DNA from: an uncultured Clostridia bacterium
GTDB taxonomy: Bacteria; Bacillota; Clostridia; TANB77; CAG-465
Reading direction: 5' to 3'
Assembly (NCBI GenBank): GCA_949106495.1
Contig: CARYZD010000009.1
Location: forward strand, 1-64,000
DNA length: 64,000 bases
The first letter of the stretch is position 1, and every line of letters begins with the position of its first letter. Below, in pieces: positions 50,206-59,499 of this stretch. Below the pieces are notes generated by a model. The model did not search any database, had not been told where the DNA came from, and saw nothing but the letters and a program-made list of their open reading frames with translations. The position numbers and the translations under genes were made by a program.

Positions 50206-51984
50206 ATGGATGATTTAGGAAAAAAATATGGTAATTTTAGTTTTGACTCAAAAGGAGGTATTCATCGTTCAAGTGATGATGCTAAGGGAAAAATAGATGA
50301 ATTAATGAATGACGAAGAACTTAGAGAGGCACTTCGCAAAATGAAAAGTGGTCCAGAAGGAAAGAGTTATGTCACACCTGGGGCAAGTGCAAAAGAAGTT
50401 GCAAATTCATCAGATACAGGTTTTGATATTAAACATTTTATTGACCCAGAAGTTGGAGATAAGTATCCAGAAGAGTTAAGGAGATTAGATTTAGAATGTA
50501 TTTATATTGGACTACTTCTAAATAATCCCGCAGCTATTAGTATGTATTATTTTGTATCTAGTTTATGTCTTTTTGCAGATCCAAGAATGATTAATATATA
50601 TAAAGGAGTACTATTTACTGAAGGTGAAGCATATGCTCCTGCAATAGCAAAAGAAAATTTTAATTTTGCTACAGAATCTGGTGATGTATATGCACTAAAA
50701 AATGAATTAAAAAAAGCAGTAGCAAAAGAAAACTATGATTTTGAAAAAATATATACAGAATTAAAGAAGATATTTATACTAAGAAAATCATATAATGGTA
50801 TTCCAATTAAAGAAATAAAAGATAAAGTAGCAGCAATTACAAAATATGAATTGTATGATCAAATGACTTCGGAGGAAATAGAAGCTGCAATAGAACAAAT
50901 TACTGCAACAGCTAAATTTAAAAGTGCTGTTTTAAATACAGGACTAACAAGTTTTTTAGTTAAAGGAAATAATTCATTAACAAATGGACTTGAAATACCA
51001 TTTAGAATATTATCTTCAGTTTTTAAAGGTGTAAGACTTGGAGAAACAATGGCTTTTGCAATGCCATCAAACTCAGGTAAATCTAGATTTACAACGGTTC
51101 TTGCTGCATATATTGCATTTATACATAAAAAGAAAGTATTAGTTATTTCTAATGAAATGTCTGAGGAAAAGATTAAGTTATGCTTAGCAACAACTATAAT
51201 TAATAATTCACAGATACAAGACTTACATGGTCAGAAGCTTAGAAAAACAGAAAACGAATTATTAGAGTTTAAATATAGACCAGATAATCCAAACGATGTT
51301 AGAGTAGATGAAGAGGGCTTTGTATTAAAAGAAGATGGAGAGACTCATGAAGAATTTATAAATAGGCTTACAAGGGTATCAAGTGAGTTTAATATGGTAA
51401 CTACTGCTACTGATTGGTTAGACAAAGAAATAAATAATTCAATATACTTTATTAATATAACAGACCATACTAATGATGAATTAAAGAAAGTTATAACTAA
51501 TTATTATTATAGATATAAAATAGAGTATATGTTTTATGATACATTAAAAACAGATACTGCAAATATTGGAATTGGAGAAGAAATAAAAAAGACAGCTACA
51601 ATTTTATCTAATTTAGCACAAAATTTAGGTATATTTATTTGTTCTTCATTACAACTTACAGAAACAGCTACTTTACCAGTTAATTTATCTGTTGCAGACT
51701 TAGCGGTAAGTAGAACAGTAAAGGAAGTTTTAGATACTTTAATGCTTATTAAACAAATACATAATGAGAATTTAAGTGATTATGAATTTTCTGAGGAGGA
51801 AGTAGATACTAAATATTTTGAACTTGAAAGATTTAAAGATCCTAATGTTAGATATTATGCTTGTGTAGTAGATAAAAATAGGGCAGGCCCTAAACCTAAG
51901 GTTGTATTTAGATTAAATCTTGCATATAATGAATGGTTTGAACTTGGATATTTAAGATTAAAGTCAGGAAAATCAGGAGAATAA
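50206..51984 (+). CDS. DnaB-like RecA-fold ATPase
   Basis: 592 residues. After a low-complexity start, residues about 95-250 resemble the DnaB N-domain (RLDLECIYIGLLLNNPAAISMYYFV), then a RecA fold: LGETMAFAMPSNSGKSRFTTVLAAYIAF with Walker A GKS at 291-293, KKVLVISNEMSEEKIKLCLA (as the DnaB EM motif), an acidic insertion of about 80 residues (about 345-410), FYDTLKTD near 444-449 as Walker B, QNLGIFICSSLQLTETA, AVSRTVKEVLDTLMLIK and CVVDKNRAGPKPKVVF. The order of motifs is that of the replicative helicase family, but the sequence is divergent and the Walker A glycine spacing is unusual (PSNSGKS). A housekeeping dnaB is presumably elsewhere. First gene of an operon with two unknown genes, although a terminator follows it. 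Confidence 0.7.
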   Translation: MDDLGKKYGNFSFDSKGGIHRSSDDAKGKIDELMNDEELREALRKMKSGPEGKSYVTPGASAKEVANSSDTGFDIKHFIDPEVGDKYPEELRRLDLECIYIGLLLNNPAAISMYYFVSSLCLFADPRMINIYKGVLFTEGEAYAPAIAKENFNFATESGDVYALKNELKKAVAKENYDFEKIYTELKKIFILRKSYNGIPIKEIKDKVAAITKYELYDQMTSEEIEAAIEQITATAKFKSAVLNTGLTSFLVKGNNSLTNGLEIPFRILSSVFKGVRLGETMAFAMPSNSGKSRFTTVLAAYIAFIHKKKVLVISNEMSEEKIKLCLATTIINNSQIQDLHGQKLRKTENELLEFKYRPDNPNDVRVDEEGFVLKEDGETHEEFINRLTRVSSEFNMVTTATDWLDKEINNSIYFINITDHTNDELKKVITNYYYRYKIEYMFYDTLKTDTANIGIGEEIKKTATILSNLAQNLGIFICSSLQLTETATLPVNLSVADLAVSRTVKEVLDTLMLIKQIHNENLSDYEFSEEEVDTKYFELERFKDPNVRYYACVVDKNRAGPKPKVVFRLNLAYNEWFELGYLRLKSGKSGE

Positions 51985-51990
51985 ATAAAA

Positions 51991-52031
51991 AATGGTTTCA
52001 GTATAACATAAAATACTGAAATCATTTTTTT
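51991..52031 (+). terminator. Terminator after the DnaB-like gene
   Basis: AATGGTTTCAGTAT / ATACTGAAATCATT 14-bp stem (one mismatch), loop 8, T7. Confidence 0.87.
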
Positions 52032-52108
52032 ATAAACTAATTTATACTTTTATTCATGTTGATTTATTTTAGTATAAAATATATAATAAAAAATAAGAGG
52101 TGTATGAT

Positions 52109-53575
52109 GTGAATAAAAATCCAGATGGTTCTATAATATTTAATGATGTTATTAATAAAAATAAATTAATGTATAAACTTCAAAATATAGTTAATGAACA
52201 AAATTTATATTTATCTAACTTAAATGTTAAAAATAGGATGGAAAAACTAGAAAATTTAAAAGATGAGCTGCAAAAAATATATAAAGACATAATAATTGGT
52301 ACATCTTTAGAAAGTAGTGTTATTGAAGATACAAATTTTAAATATGCACAGATGAGTTTAAGTAGTAATAGAAGAGATGGACGCAATAAGAACAATAAAG
52401 AAGACTTAGACTTAAGTATGTATGTTAAGCTTGCAAGTACTGTTTTTGGAGATGAAAATAATATAGTAAGATGTGAACTAAATAGAGAAGAGGAATTTCC
52501 AGACGTAAAAACGCAAAAATTTGCTTTATGGTCAAACAAAATAGCACATTATATTGAAAAAGATTCATTAAGATATATGACAGACTTCGGATATGGACTC
52601 ATGAATTTAAATAAAAATAATATATCACAAAAAGATAAAGATAGACAAAAAATTGCAGAAAGTAAATTTATAAGTAATATGAGAAGAGCATACAGGAAAT
52701 ATGTTGAAGAAGATAAATATAAATTTGCAGTAGATAAAGTATATCAAGAACTTAATGACGAAAAAAAGGATATAAATAATACAGCAGACCAAAATATCAT
52801 TAATTTAAAGAAACTTATGAATAGTACAGGATTTAGCAGGTCATCAAATGACAAAGATGCCATGAAAAGCTTTTTACACTGTATGAGGGATCAACATAAT
52901 AAAGATATATTTTTTAAATTAAAAACAAATCTTGCTAAAGAAGTACTACTTGAAATTAAAGAATTAAATGGAGATAATGTTTTAGATGCATATTATGTTG
53001 ATGATTATGCAACTAAAGATAATAAGGGAAGAAATACAATAAGATTTGTATCATATAATGAAAATGAAGGAAATAGATATATAAATAATAATGATTGTTA
53101 TTTTGTTAGTAGACCATGGAAAGAAAGTACAAAGTATGAAAAAGCAGATGAAATATTAAGTAGAAGTAGAAATAGTAAAAATAAGTATGAGTATGAAAAT
53201 ATAGTAAATGATATTGTAAATAAAGAATGTGGTAAAGGAAAACAAATGACAAAGTCTGAGTTAGGAGCTTTATGTAATATAATTTCTGCATCTGTTTATC
53301 ATTTACCTAAAGAAGAAATAATAGATTTTTGCGATAAAAATGGAATACAACTAAGAAAATATAAAAATTTAACTGAAAAAAGTGTAGCACTTTCTGGAGT
53401 ACAGGCTGTTGATGTAGGTTTTGGATCAAAAAGTAACGATAAGCCATTTGAGGAATTACCAAGATATAAAACATTAAGTAAAGAGGCAAAAGTAATAGAG
53501 AAAAGAAATGATGAACTTACCAAAAGAAAATTAAAAGCTGTAAAGATAAAGGAGAAAATAAAAAATGGAAGATAA
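52109..53575 (+). CDS. Large unassigned protein, possible partner of the DnaB-like ATPase
   Basis: 488 residues from GTG 52109 with AAGAGGTG 7 bases upstream; the GTG at 52100 is inside that site. Not recognised. The N-terminal 60 residues are helical/coiled (NLNVKNRMEKLENLKDELQKIYKD), the middle has VKLASTVFGDENNIVRCELNREEEFPDVKTQKFALW, and the end is basic (VIEKRNDELTKRKLKAVKIKEKIKNGR), which would suit nucleic-acid contact. No signal peptide, TM helix or catalytic motif. Overlaps the next gene by 11 bases. Confidence 0.72.
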   Translation: MNKNPDGSIIFNDVINKNKLMYKLQNIVNEQNLYLSNLNVKNRMEKLENLKDELQKIYKDIIIGTSLESSVIEDTNFKYAQMSLSSNRRDGRNKNNKEDLDLSMYVKLASTVFGDENNIVRCELNREEEFPDVKTQKFALWSNKIAHYIEKDSLRYMTDFGYGLMNLNKNNISQKDKDRQKIAESKFISNMRRAYRKYVEEDKYKFAVDKVYQELNDEKKDINNTADQNIINLKKLMNSTGFSRSSNDKDAMKSFLHCMRDQHNKDIFFKLKTNLAKEVLLEIKELNGDNVLDAYYVDDYATKDNKGRNTIRFVSYNENEGNRYINNNDCYFVSRPWKESTKYEKADEILSRSRNSKNKYEYENIVNDIVNKECGKGKQMTKSELGALCNIISASVYHLPKEEIIDFCDKNGIQLRKYKNLTEKSVALSGVQAVDVGFGSKSNDKPFEELPRYKTLSKEAKVIEKRNDELTKRKLKAVKIKEKIKNGR

Positions 53576-53897
53576 CAAGATTAGTGAATTATTTAAAAAA
53601 GAAAAATATAGTGAGGTAATAGGCTTAATAAAACAAGAATATGTGGAATTATTTAGAAAAATGTTAGATTTTAAAAATGAAGAATATAACAAAAATGATG
53701 ATTTTGATATTCTATCTGCAAAAATTCCATTAGTTTATCCTGAGTTTTCGGATAAAATGGTAAGATTAAGTAATACATTATTTAATCCGGAAGATTCATA
53801 TTTAGATGTATTAAATAGTATGCTTAATATATATGATAGTATGAAAAACGGATATAAAGATGAGTCAGATTATTCAGAAGATATGTGGGACTTTTAA
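53565..53897 (+). CDS. Small acidic helical protein, coupled to 52109
   Basis: 110 residues, MEDNKISELFKKEKYSEVIGLIKQEYVELFRKML ... LNSMLNIYDSMKNGYKDESDYSEDMWDF. All-helical and acidic. It starts 11 bases inside the preceding gene (AAGGAG upstream), so it is translationally coupled. Not recognised; a basic/acidic pair of neighbours often forms a complex, which is only inference. Confidence 0.72.
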   Translation: MEDNKISELFKKEKYSEVIGLIKQEYVELFRKMLDFKNEEYNKNDDFDILSAKIPLVYPEFSDKMVRLSNTLFNPEDSYLDVLNSMLNIYDSMKNGYKDESDYSEDMWDF

Positions 53898-53904
53898 ATA
53901 AAAA

Positions 53905-53940
53905 TAAGTGATACTAAATTACAGTATCACTTAATTTTTT
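53905..53940. terminator. Bidirectional terminator
   Basis: AAGTGATACT / AGTATCACTT perfect 10-bp stem (53905-53914 / 53923-53932) with T6, between convergent genes; it covers the stop codon of the minus-strand gene. Confidence 0.87.
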
Positions 53941-54462
53941 TATTGCTTTATCCAAAGCATTATCTTTTAATGCATTTTCAAGAGAAGAAATATTTTCATC
54001 AAAAACATTTTTACAACTATTATTTATTTCAAAGTAATCATCTCTATCATTAATTACACGAAATCCTTTTCCATGTTTTTTTAGGTAAATTTGAACATTT
54101 TCTAAAATATACTTTTCAGTCCATTCTGTAGGAACCATTTCTAGATATTTTTCAGATAGTATAACAGAAATATCTGTTATAGGCGGAATATAGTTTAAAC
54201 TGTAAAGATTATAAAACTGTGCTGTTTGAGCAGGTTTTGCATTAATTGTCCTATAAATTGCATCATTACCGCAAAATAAAATTTTTACAGTTTTTTCTGT
54301 TGAGTACATTTTAGATATAAATGTTAACATGCTTTCAGAACTTATTTGTCCATTATAGCAAAATATATCTAACTTATTGTTATTAATATAATCTAGTATA
54401 TTTTTTAGTTTTAAATTTAGTTTATTAATTCTTAGAATCTTTTTAAATTCATTTTGAGTCAT
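53914..54462 (-). CDS. Hypothetical protein with alpha/beta look
   Basis: 182 residues, not recognised. The segment KTVKILFCGNDAIYRTINAKPAQTAQFY and the IPPITDISVILSEKYLEMVPTEWTEKYILENVQIYLKKHGKGF part suggest a soluble alpha/beta domain. GGGGGA upstream of the start. Monocistronic. Confidence 0.65.
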   Translation of the reverse strand: MTQNEFKKILRINKLNLKLKNILDYINNNKLDIFCYNGQISSESMLTFISKMYSTEKTVKILFCGNDAIYRTINAKPAQTAQFYNLYSLNYIPPITDISVILSEKYLEMVPTEWTEKYILENVQIYLKKHGKGFRVINDRDDYFEINNSCKNVFDENISSLENALKDNALDKAIKKLSDTVI

Positions 54463-54662
54463 TATTAAATTTCCCCCTTAAATAATAATATATTAATAAT
54501 ACTGTTTTAATATTTAATAAGCAATAATATTATAACATTTAAATTTGATTATGTCAATTTGAATATAAGGATTGTACTAATATAACTAAGAATGAGCTTT
54601 TGAGTTTGAACTTTGATTTTATAATATAATAGTGAAAAATTTGTGAAAAAATAGTAAGGTAC

Positions 54663-54691
54663 TTGACAATATAATTGCGTAATACTAAAAT
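54663..54691 (+). promoter_or_regulatory. Promoter of the MarR-ABC exporter operon
   Basis: TTGACA at 54663-54668, 17-bp spacer, TAAAAT at 54686-54691. ATTGCGTAAT in the spacer (54674-54683) is a possible half-palindrome for the MarR protein. Confidence 0.7.
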
Positions 54692-54732
54692 ATAATCTGT
54701 AAGGTAGCATACAATATATTTGGAGGTGAATT

Positions 54733-55209
54733 ATGGAAGAAAAAGTATTGTATCAAATAAAGAATTTAGATAGGATTGTATTTAGATGTATTTTTAATGG
54801 GAGCAGTGTTGGAGACTGTGATATAAAAACTATAAAGATGCCTACTCAAACGCAAATGCATATAATTGCGTATTTAATTAAACATCAAAATGAGGAAGTT
54901 TATCAAAAAGATTTAGAAGAGGTTTTAAATTTAAGAAGAGCTACAGTATCAGGTGTTCTTCATACAATGGAAAAAAATAATTTAATTAAAAGAATTACAG
55001 ACGATAAGGATACAAGAATTAAAAAAATAATTTTAGACGAAAAAGCTTACCAGATATTTAAAAAGAATAGTAGAAAAATAAAGAAAATTGAAAAAGAAAT
55101 ATCAAAAGACATATCAAAAGATGATATGAGAATTTTCTTTAAAGTTATTAATAAAATGAAAGATAATCTTAATGAATATGCTACTAATAATATAGAGAAG
55201 AATAATTAA
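54733..55209 (+). CDS. MarR-family transcriptional regulator
   Basis: 158 residues. Winged HTH with MPTQTQMHIIAYLIKHQNEEVYQKDLEEVLNLRRATVSGVLHTMEKNNLIKRITDDKDTRIKKIILDEKA, the D-x-R-x-K wing motif being clear. The N- and C-terminal helices would form the dimer interface. It sits first in an operon with the two exporter subunits, 15 bases apart, and most likely represses them until a substrate binds. Confidence 0.93.
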   Translation: MEEKVLYQIKNLDRIVFRCIFNGSSVGDCDIKTIKMPTQTQMHIIAYLIKHQNEEVYQKDLEEVLNLRRATVSGVLHTMEKNNLIKRITDDKDTRIKKIILDEKAYQIFKKNSRKIKKIEKEISKDISKDDMRIFFKVINKMKDNLNEYATNNIEKNN

Positions 55210-55224
55210 AGAAAGGAATAATAT

Positions 55225-56991
55225 ATGTTAAAATTACTAAAAAACTTAAATAAAAGAGATTGGCTACTTGCATTTTTTTGTATAATGCTAATAGTTGGGC
55301 AAGTAGGTCTTGAACTTAAAATGCCAGACTATATGTCAGCTATAACAAGACTTGTTCAAACAGAAGGAAGTCAAATGAAAGATATACTGCAAAATGGTGC
55401 ATATATGATTGGATGTGCACTAGGAAGTTTAATACTTGCTATCTTTTCAGGATATTTAGCTTCAACAGTATCTTCAAATTTTTCTATGAGAACTAGAAAG
55501 AAGATATTTGAAAAAGTAGAAAATTTAGCAACACAAGAGGTAAAACAATTTTCTACAAGCAGTTTAATTACAAGAACTACAAATGATATTACTCAGATTC
55601 AAATGGTTGTTGCAATGGGTGTTCAACTTATGGTTAAAGCTCCTGTAACAGCAGTTTGGGCAGTACTTAAAATATTAAATAAGGGATGGCAATGGAGTTT
55701 AGCTACTGGTATAGCAGTTGTAATATTACTTTCAGTTATAGCAATAATTTCATCAATTGTTATGCCTAGATTTAAAATTGTTCAAAAATTAATAGATAAA
55801 ATAAATGGAGTAACAAGAGAAAATTTAACAGGAATTAGAGTAGTAAGAGCTTTTAATGCAGAGGATTACCAAGAGAATAAATTTGAAAATGTAAATGCCA
55901 AACTTACAAAGCAACAATTATTTAATCAAAAAACATTTTCAGTTATGCAGCCTACAATGAATATTGTTATGCATACATTAACACTTGCTATATACTTTAT
56001 TGGTGCATGTTTAATTAGTTCATCACTTATGGCAGATAAACTAACAATTTTTAGTGATATGGTTGTATTTAGCTCATATTCAATGCAAGTTATAATGTCA
56101 TTTTTAATGCTTGCAATGATATTTATGATGTTACCAAGAGCACAAGTTAGTGCAAACCGTATAAATGAAGTTTTAGATACAGATATAACAATAAAAAATG
56201 GTACATTAAAATCAAATAAAACAAATGAGATTGGAACTGTTGAATTTAAAAATGTTTCATTTAAATACCCAGATGCTGATGAATATTTACTTAAAAATAT
56301 TTCTTTTAAAGCAAATAAAGGAGATACTGTAGCTTTTATTGGTTCTACAGGTAGTGGGAAATCTACATTAATAAACTTAGTTCCTAGATTTTATGACGTA
56401 ACAGAAGGTGAAGTTTTAGTAGATGGAGTAAATGTAAAAGAATATGATACTGAATTTCTATATAATAAAATAGGATATGTTCCTCAAAAAGCTGTTATGT
56501 TTAATGGTACAGTATCATCAAATGTTGCTTATGGAGATAATGGTAAAGGTAATATAACTGAAGAAAAAATTAAAGAAGCAATAAAAGTTGCACAAGCAAC
56601 GGAATTTGTTGAAAAAATGGATGATACATATGATGCACATATTGCACAAGGAGGAACTAATGTATCAGGAGGGCAAAAACAAAGACTTGCAATATCAAGA
56701 GCTATAGCAAGAGACCCAGAAATATATATTTTTGATGATAGTTTTTCAGCTCTTGACTATAAAACCGATTCAGTACTTAGAAAAGAGCTTAAAAAATATA
56801 CTAAAGATGCAACAAGTTTAATTGTAGCTCAAAGAATAGGAACTATTATGAATGCAGATAAAATAATAGTATTAGATGAAGGAAAAGTTGCTGGAATGGG
56901 TACACATAAAGAACTGTTAGAATCATGTGAAGTATATAAACAAATAGCTTTATCTCAATTATCAAAGGAGGAATTAGAAAATGACAAATAA
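55225..56991 (+). CDS. ABC exporter half-transporter, degenerate catalytic site subunit
   Basis: 588 residues: six-helix transmembrane domain (about 15-330) then NBD. Walker A GSTGSGKST at 373-381, Q-loop YVPQKAVMF, signature VSGGQKQR near 480, Walker B IYIFDDSFSALD near 500-512, where the catalytic Glu is Asp (FDDS), H-loop replaced by Gln (IVAQRIGT). The missing Glu and His mark the non-hydrolytic site of a heterodimeric multidrug exporter (BmrC/LmrC type). Overlaps the partner by 11 bases. Confidence 0.93.
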   Translation: MLKLLKNLNKRDWLLAFFCIMLIVGQVGLELKMPDYMSAITRLVQTEGSQMKDILQNGAYMIGCALGSLILAIFSGYLASTVSSNFSMRTRKKIFEKVENLATQEVKQFSTSSLITRTTNDITQIQMVVAMGVQLMVKAPVTAVWAVLKILNKGWQWSLATGIAVVILLSVIAIISSIVMPRFKIVQKLIDKINGVTRENLTGIRVVRAFNAEDYQENKFENVNAKLTKQQLFNQKTFSVMQPTMNIVMHTLTLAIYFIGACLISSSLMADKLTIFSDMVVFSSYSMQVIMSFLMLAMIFMMLPRAQVSANRINEVLDTDITIKNGTLKSNKTNEIGTVEFKNVSFKYPDADEYLLKNISFKANKGDTVAFIGSTGSGKSTLINLVPRFYDVTEGEVLVDGVNVKEYDTEFLYNKIGYVPQKAVMFNGTVSSNVAYGDNGKGNITEEKIKEAIKVAQATEFVEKMDDTYDAHIAQGGTNVSGGQKQRLAISRAIARDPEIYIFDDSFSALDYKTDSVLRKELKKYTKDATSLIVAQRIGTIMNADKIIVLDEGKVAGMGTHKELLESCEVYKQIALSQLSKEELENDK

Positions 56992-59353
56992 TGAAAATAA
57001 TACATCAAGACCTCCAAGACGTGGACCTATGGGTAGAGGACCAGGTGGAATGTCAGCTCCAGGTGAAAAGGCAAAGAATTTTAAAGAGGCAGTAAAAAGA
57101 CTTTTTGGAGAGCTAAATAAATATAAAGTATTAATGGCTATTTCACTGTTACTTGCAATATTTAGTGCTGTGATATCAATTTTAGCGCCAGATAAATTAT
57201 CTGAGCTTACAGATGAAATATCAGCTGGATTAGTTGTAGATAAAGATAATTTATCAGAAATAGTAACATCTACAACACAAAATTTAAATGAAGAAAAAAT
57301 TAAAGCAATAATGCCTGATATTCTTTCATTAAATATAAATCAAGAGACAATAACTAAAGTAATGACAGACAATAATATATCATTACAAGATAAAATAGAA
57401 CTACAAAATTTATTATCTAGTAATAATAATGAAATATTGAGTAAAATTTCTAGTCTATCACAAGATTTATTAAATTACATATTACCAGATTCTATATATA
57501 ATGGAGTAAGTATTTCAACACAAGATAAAATTCAATTTATTAATACTATTAATAATATTCAAGATAAAAGTAGTAATAATATAGAATTACCAGATAGTAT
57601 TGTTAATATTTTATTTCAAGAAATAGAAATTGATGGAGTAAAGGTATCTTCTAAAGAACAATATAACTTTTTAAAATTATTAAGTGATTTAAATGAAGAT
57701 ACTGAACTACAAGAGTTATATACTAAGATAGATGAAATGCCAGTATCTATTCAAAACATAGTAAAGCCAGAAATGAATATGGATAGTATAAAAGAGATTT
57801 CGATTACATTATTTACTATGTATTTAGTAAGTGCATTGTTTGCATTTGTTCAGGCACTTGCAATGACAGATGTAGCTAATAAATTTGCAAAGCAATTAAG
57901 AGCTAGAATATCATATAAAATAAATAAATTACCGCTTAGTTATTTTGACCAGCATGCAACAGGAGATATTCTATCTAGAGTTACAAATGATGTAGATACA
58001 ATTGCACAGTCTATGAATCAATCACTTGCAGCATTAATTACAAGTAGTATATTATTTTTAGGATCAATAATAATGATGTTTTATACTAATTGGATACTAG
58101 CACTTACTGCTATAATATCTAGTTTGATTGGATTTATGGGTATGATATTAATACTTGGCAAATCTCAAAAGTATTTCATAGCAAGACAAGTAGAACTTGG
58201 AAATTTAAATGGTCATATTGAAGAGATATATTCAGGACTTAATGTTGTAAAAGCTTATAATGGTAAAAAGGAGGCAGATAAGAAGTTTGATAATTTAAAT
58301 AAAAAAGTGTGTGATAGTAATAGAAAAAGTCAATTCTTATCTGGTTTAATGATGCCAATTATGGGATTTATTGGTAATTTTGGATATGTTGCAGTGTGTA
58401 TAGTTGGAGCAATACTTACTATGAATGGAAATATATCATTTGGTGTAATAGTTGCATTTATAATATATGTTAGATTATTTACAAATCCATTATCTCAGAT
58501 AGCACAGGCTATGACTTCGTTACAATCTACAGCTGCAGCTAGTGAAAGAGTATTTGAATTTTTAGATGAAAAAGAAATGTCAGATCAAAAAGACTCTAAG
58601 AAGAGATTAGATAAATCAAAAGTAAAAGGGAAAATAGAATTTGAAAATGTTGTATTTCAATATGATAATAATGATAAGCCAACAATAAAAAATTTCACAG
58701 CGACGGCATTACCAGGGCAAAAGGTTGCAATAGTTGGTCCTACTGGAGCAGGAAAAACTACTATGGTAAATTTACTTATGAAATTTTATGAGATAAATTC
58801 TGGTGATATAAAAATTGATGGTGTATCAACTAAAGATTTAACAAGAGAAAATATTCATGATTTATTTACTATGGTGCTTCAAGATACTTGGCTATTTGAA
58901 GGAACAATAAAAGAAAACATTGTATATAATAGAAAAAATATATCTGATGAAGAGATAAAAGAAGTGTGTAAAGAAGTGGGAATTTCACATTTTATTAAAA
59001 CTTTACCTCAAGGATATAATACAAGTTTGAGTGAAAATGATGGAATATCTGCAGGACAAAGACAGTTATTAACAATTGCAAGAGGTATGCTTGAAGATTC
59101 TCCATTCTTAATTTTAGATGAAGCAACATCAAATGTAGATACAAGAACAGAAGAGTTAGTTCAAAAAGCAATGGATAAATTAACTGAAGGAAGAACTTCG
59201 TTTATCATAGCTCATAGACTATCTACTATTAAAAATGCAGACTTAATTTTAGTTATGAAGGAAGGCAATATAATAGAACAAGGAAATCACGAAGAACTTA
59301 TGGCTAAAAATGGCGCATATGCAGAATTATATAATTCTCAATTTGAGTTGTAA
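56981..59353 (+). CDS. ABC exporter half-transporter with large extracellular insertion
   Basis: 790 residues, about 190 longer than usual. A cytoplasmic Pro/Gly/Arg-rich head (PPRRGPMGRGPGGM) leads to TM1 (about 50-70). The stretch from about 75 to 265, between TM1 and TM2, is a soluble, helical, Gln/Asn/Ser-rich domain that must lie outside the cell. Then the usual TM2-6 and NBD: Walker A GPTGAGKTT (586-594), signature SAGQRQLLTIARG (variant of LSGGQ), Walker B LILDEATSNVD with catalytic Glu714, and H-loop FIIAHRLST. This is the hydrolytic half of the heterodimer (BmrD/LmrD type). The insertion might bind a substrate or a peptide outside. Confidence 0.93.
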   Translation: MTNNENNTSRPPRRGPMGRGPGGMSAPGEKAKNFKEAVKRLFGELNKYKVLMAISLLLAIFSAVISILAPDKLSELTDEISAGLVVDKDNLSEIVTSTTQNLNEEKIKAIMPDILSLNINQETITKVMTDNNISLQDKIELQNLLSSNNNEILSKISSLSQDLLNYILPDSIYNGVSISTQDKIQFINTINNIQDKSSNNIELPDSIVNILFQEIEIDGVKVSSKEQYNFLKLLSDLNEDTELQELYTKIDEMPVSIQNIVKPEMNMDSIKEISITLFTMYLVSALFAFVQALAMTDVANKFAKQLRARISYKINKLPLSYFDQHATGDILSRVTNDVDTIAQSMNQSLAALITSSILFLGSIIMMFYTNWILALTAIISSLIGFMGMILILGKSQKYFIARQVELGNLNGHIEEIYSGLNVVKAYNGKKEADKKFDNLNKKVCDSNRKSQFLSGLMMPIMGFIGNFGYVAVCIVGAILTMNGNISFGVIVAFIIYVRLFTNPLSQIAQAMTSLQSTAAASERVFEFLDEKEMSDQKDSKKRLDKSKVKGKIEFENVVFQYDNNDKPTIKNFTATALPGQKVAIVGPTGAGKTTMVNLLMKFYEINSGDIKIDGVSTKDLTRENIHDLFTMVLQDTWLFEGTIKENIVYNRKNISDEEIKEVCKEVGISHFIKTLPQGYNTSLSENDGISAGQRQLLTIARGMLEDSPFLILDEATSNVDTRTEELVQKAMDKLTEGRTSFIIAHRLSTIKNADLILVMKEGNIIEQGNHEELMAKNGAYAELYNSQFEL

Positions 59354-59374
59354 AAAATTAATAGTTAAATATTT

Positions 59375-59408
59375 ATAGAAGTAGAGAAAAAATCTACTTC
59401 TATTTTTC
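59375..59408 (+). terminator. Terminator of the exporter operon
   Basis: ATAGAAGTAGA / TCTACTTCTAT perfect 11-bp stem, 7-base loop, T's. Confidence 0.88.
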
Positions 59409-59448
59409 TATAAAAAATGTATATAAATAGAAATAAGATGAAATTCTA

Positions 59449-59477
59449 TTGAATATTTTTATTTGATATGATACACT
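59449..59477 (+). promoter_or_regulatory. Predicted promoter of the 59500 operon
   Basis: TTGAAT at 59449-59454, 17-bp spacer, TACACT at 59472-59477. Confidence 0.55.
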
Positions 59478-59499
59478 CTTGTTTATAAGAGGTGTTTAT

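Noticed and set aside
54674..54683. MarR operator ATTGCGTAAT
   Set aside because: Only half symmetric; not strong enough to list as an operator on its own, so it is mentioned only with the promoter.
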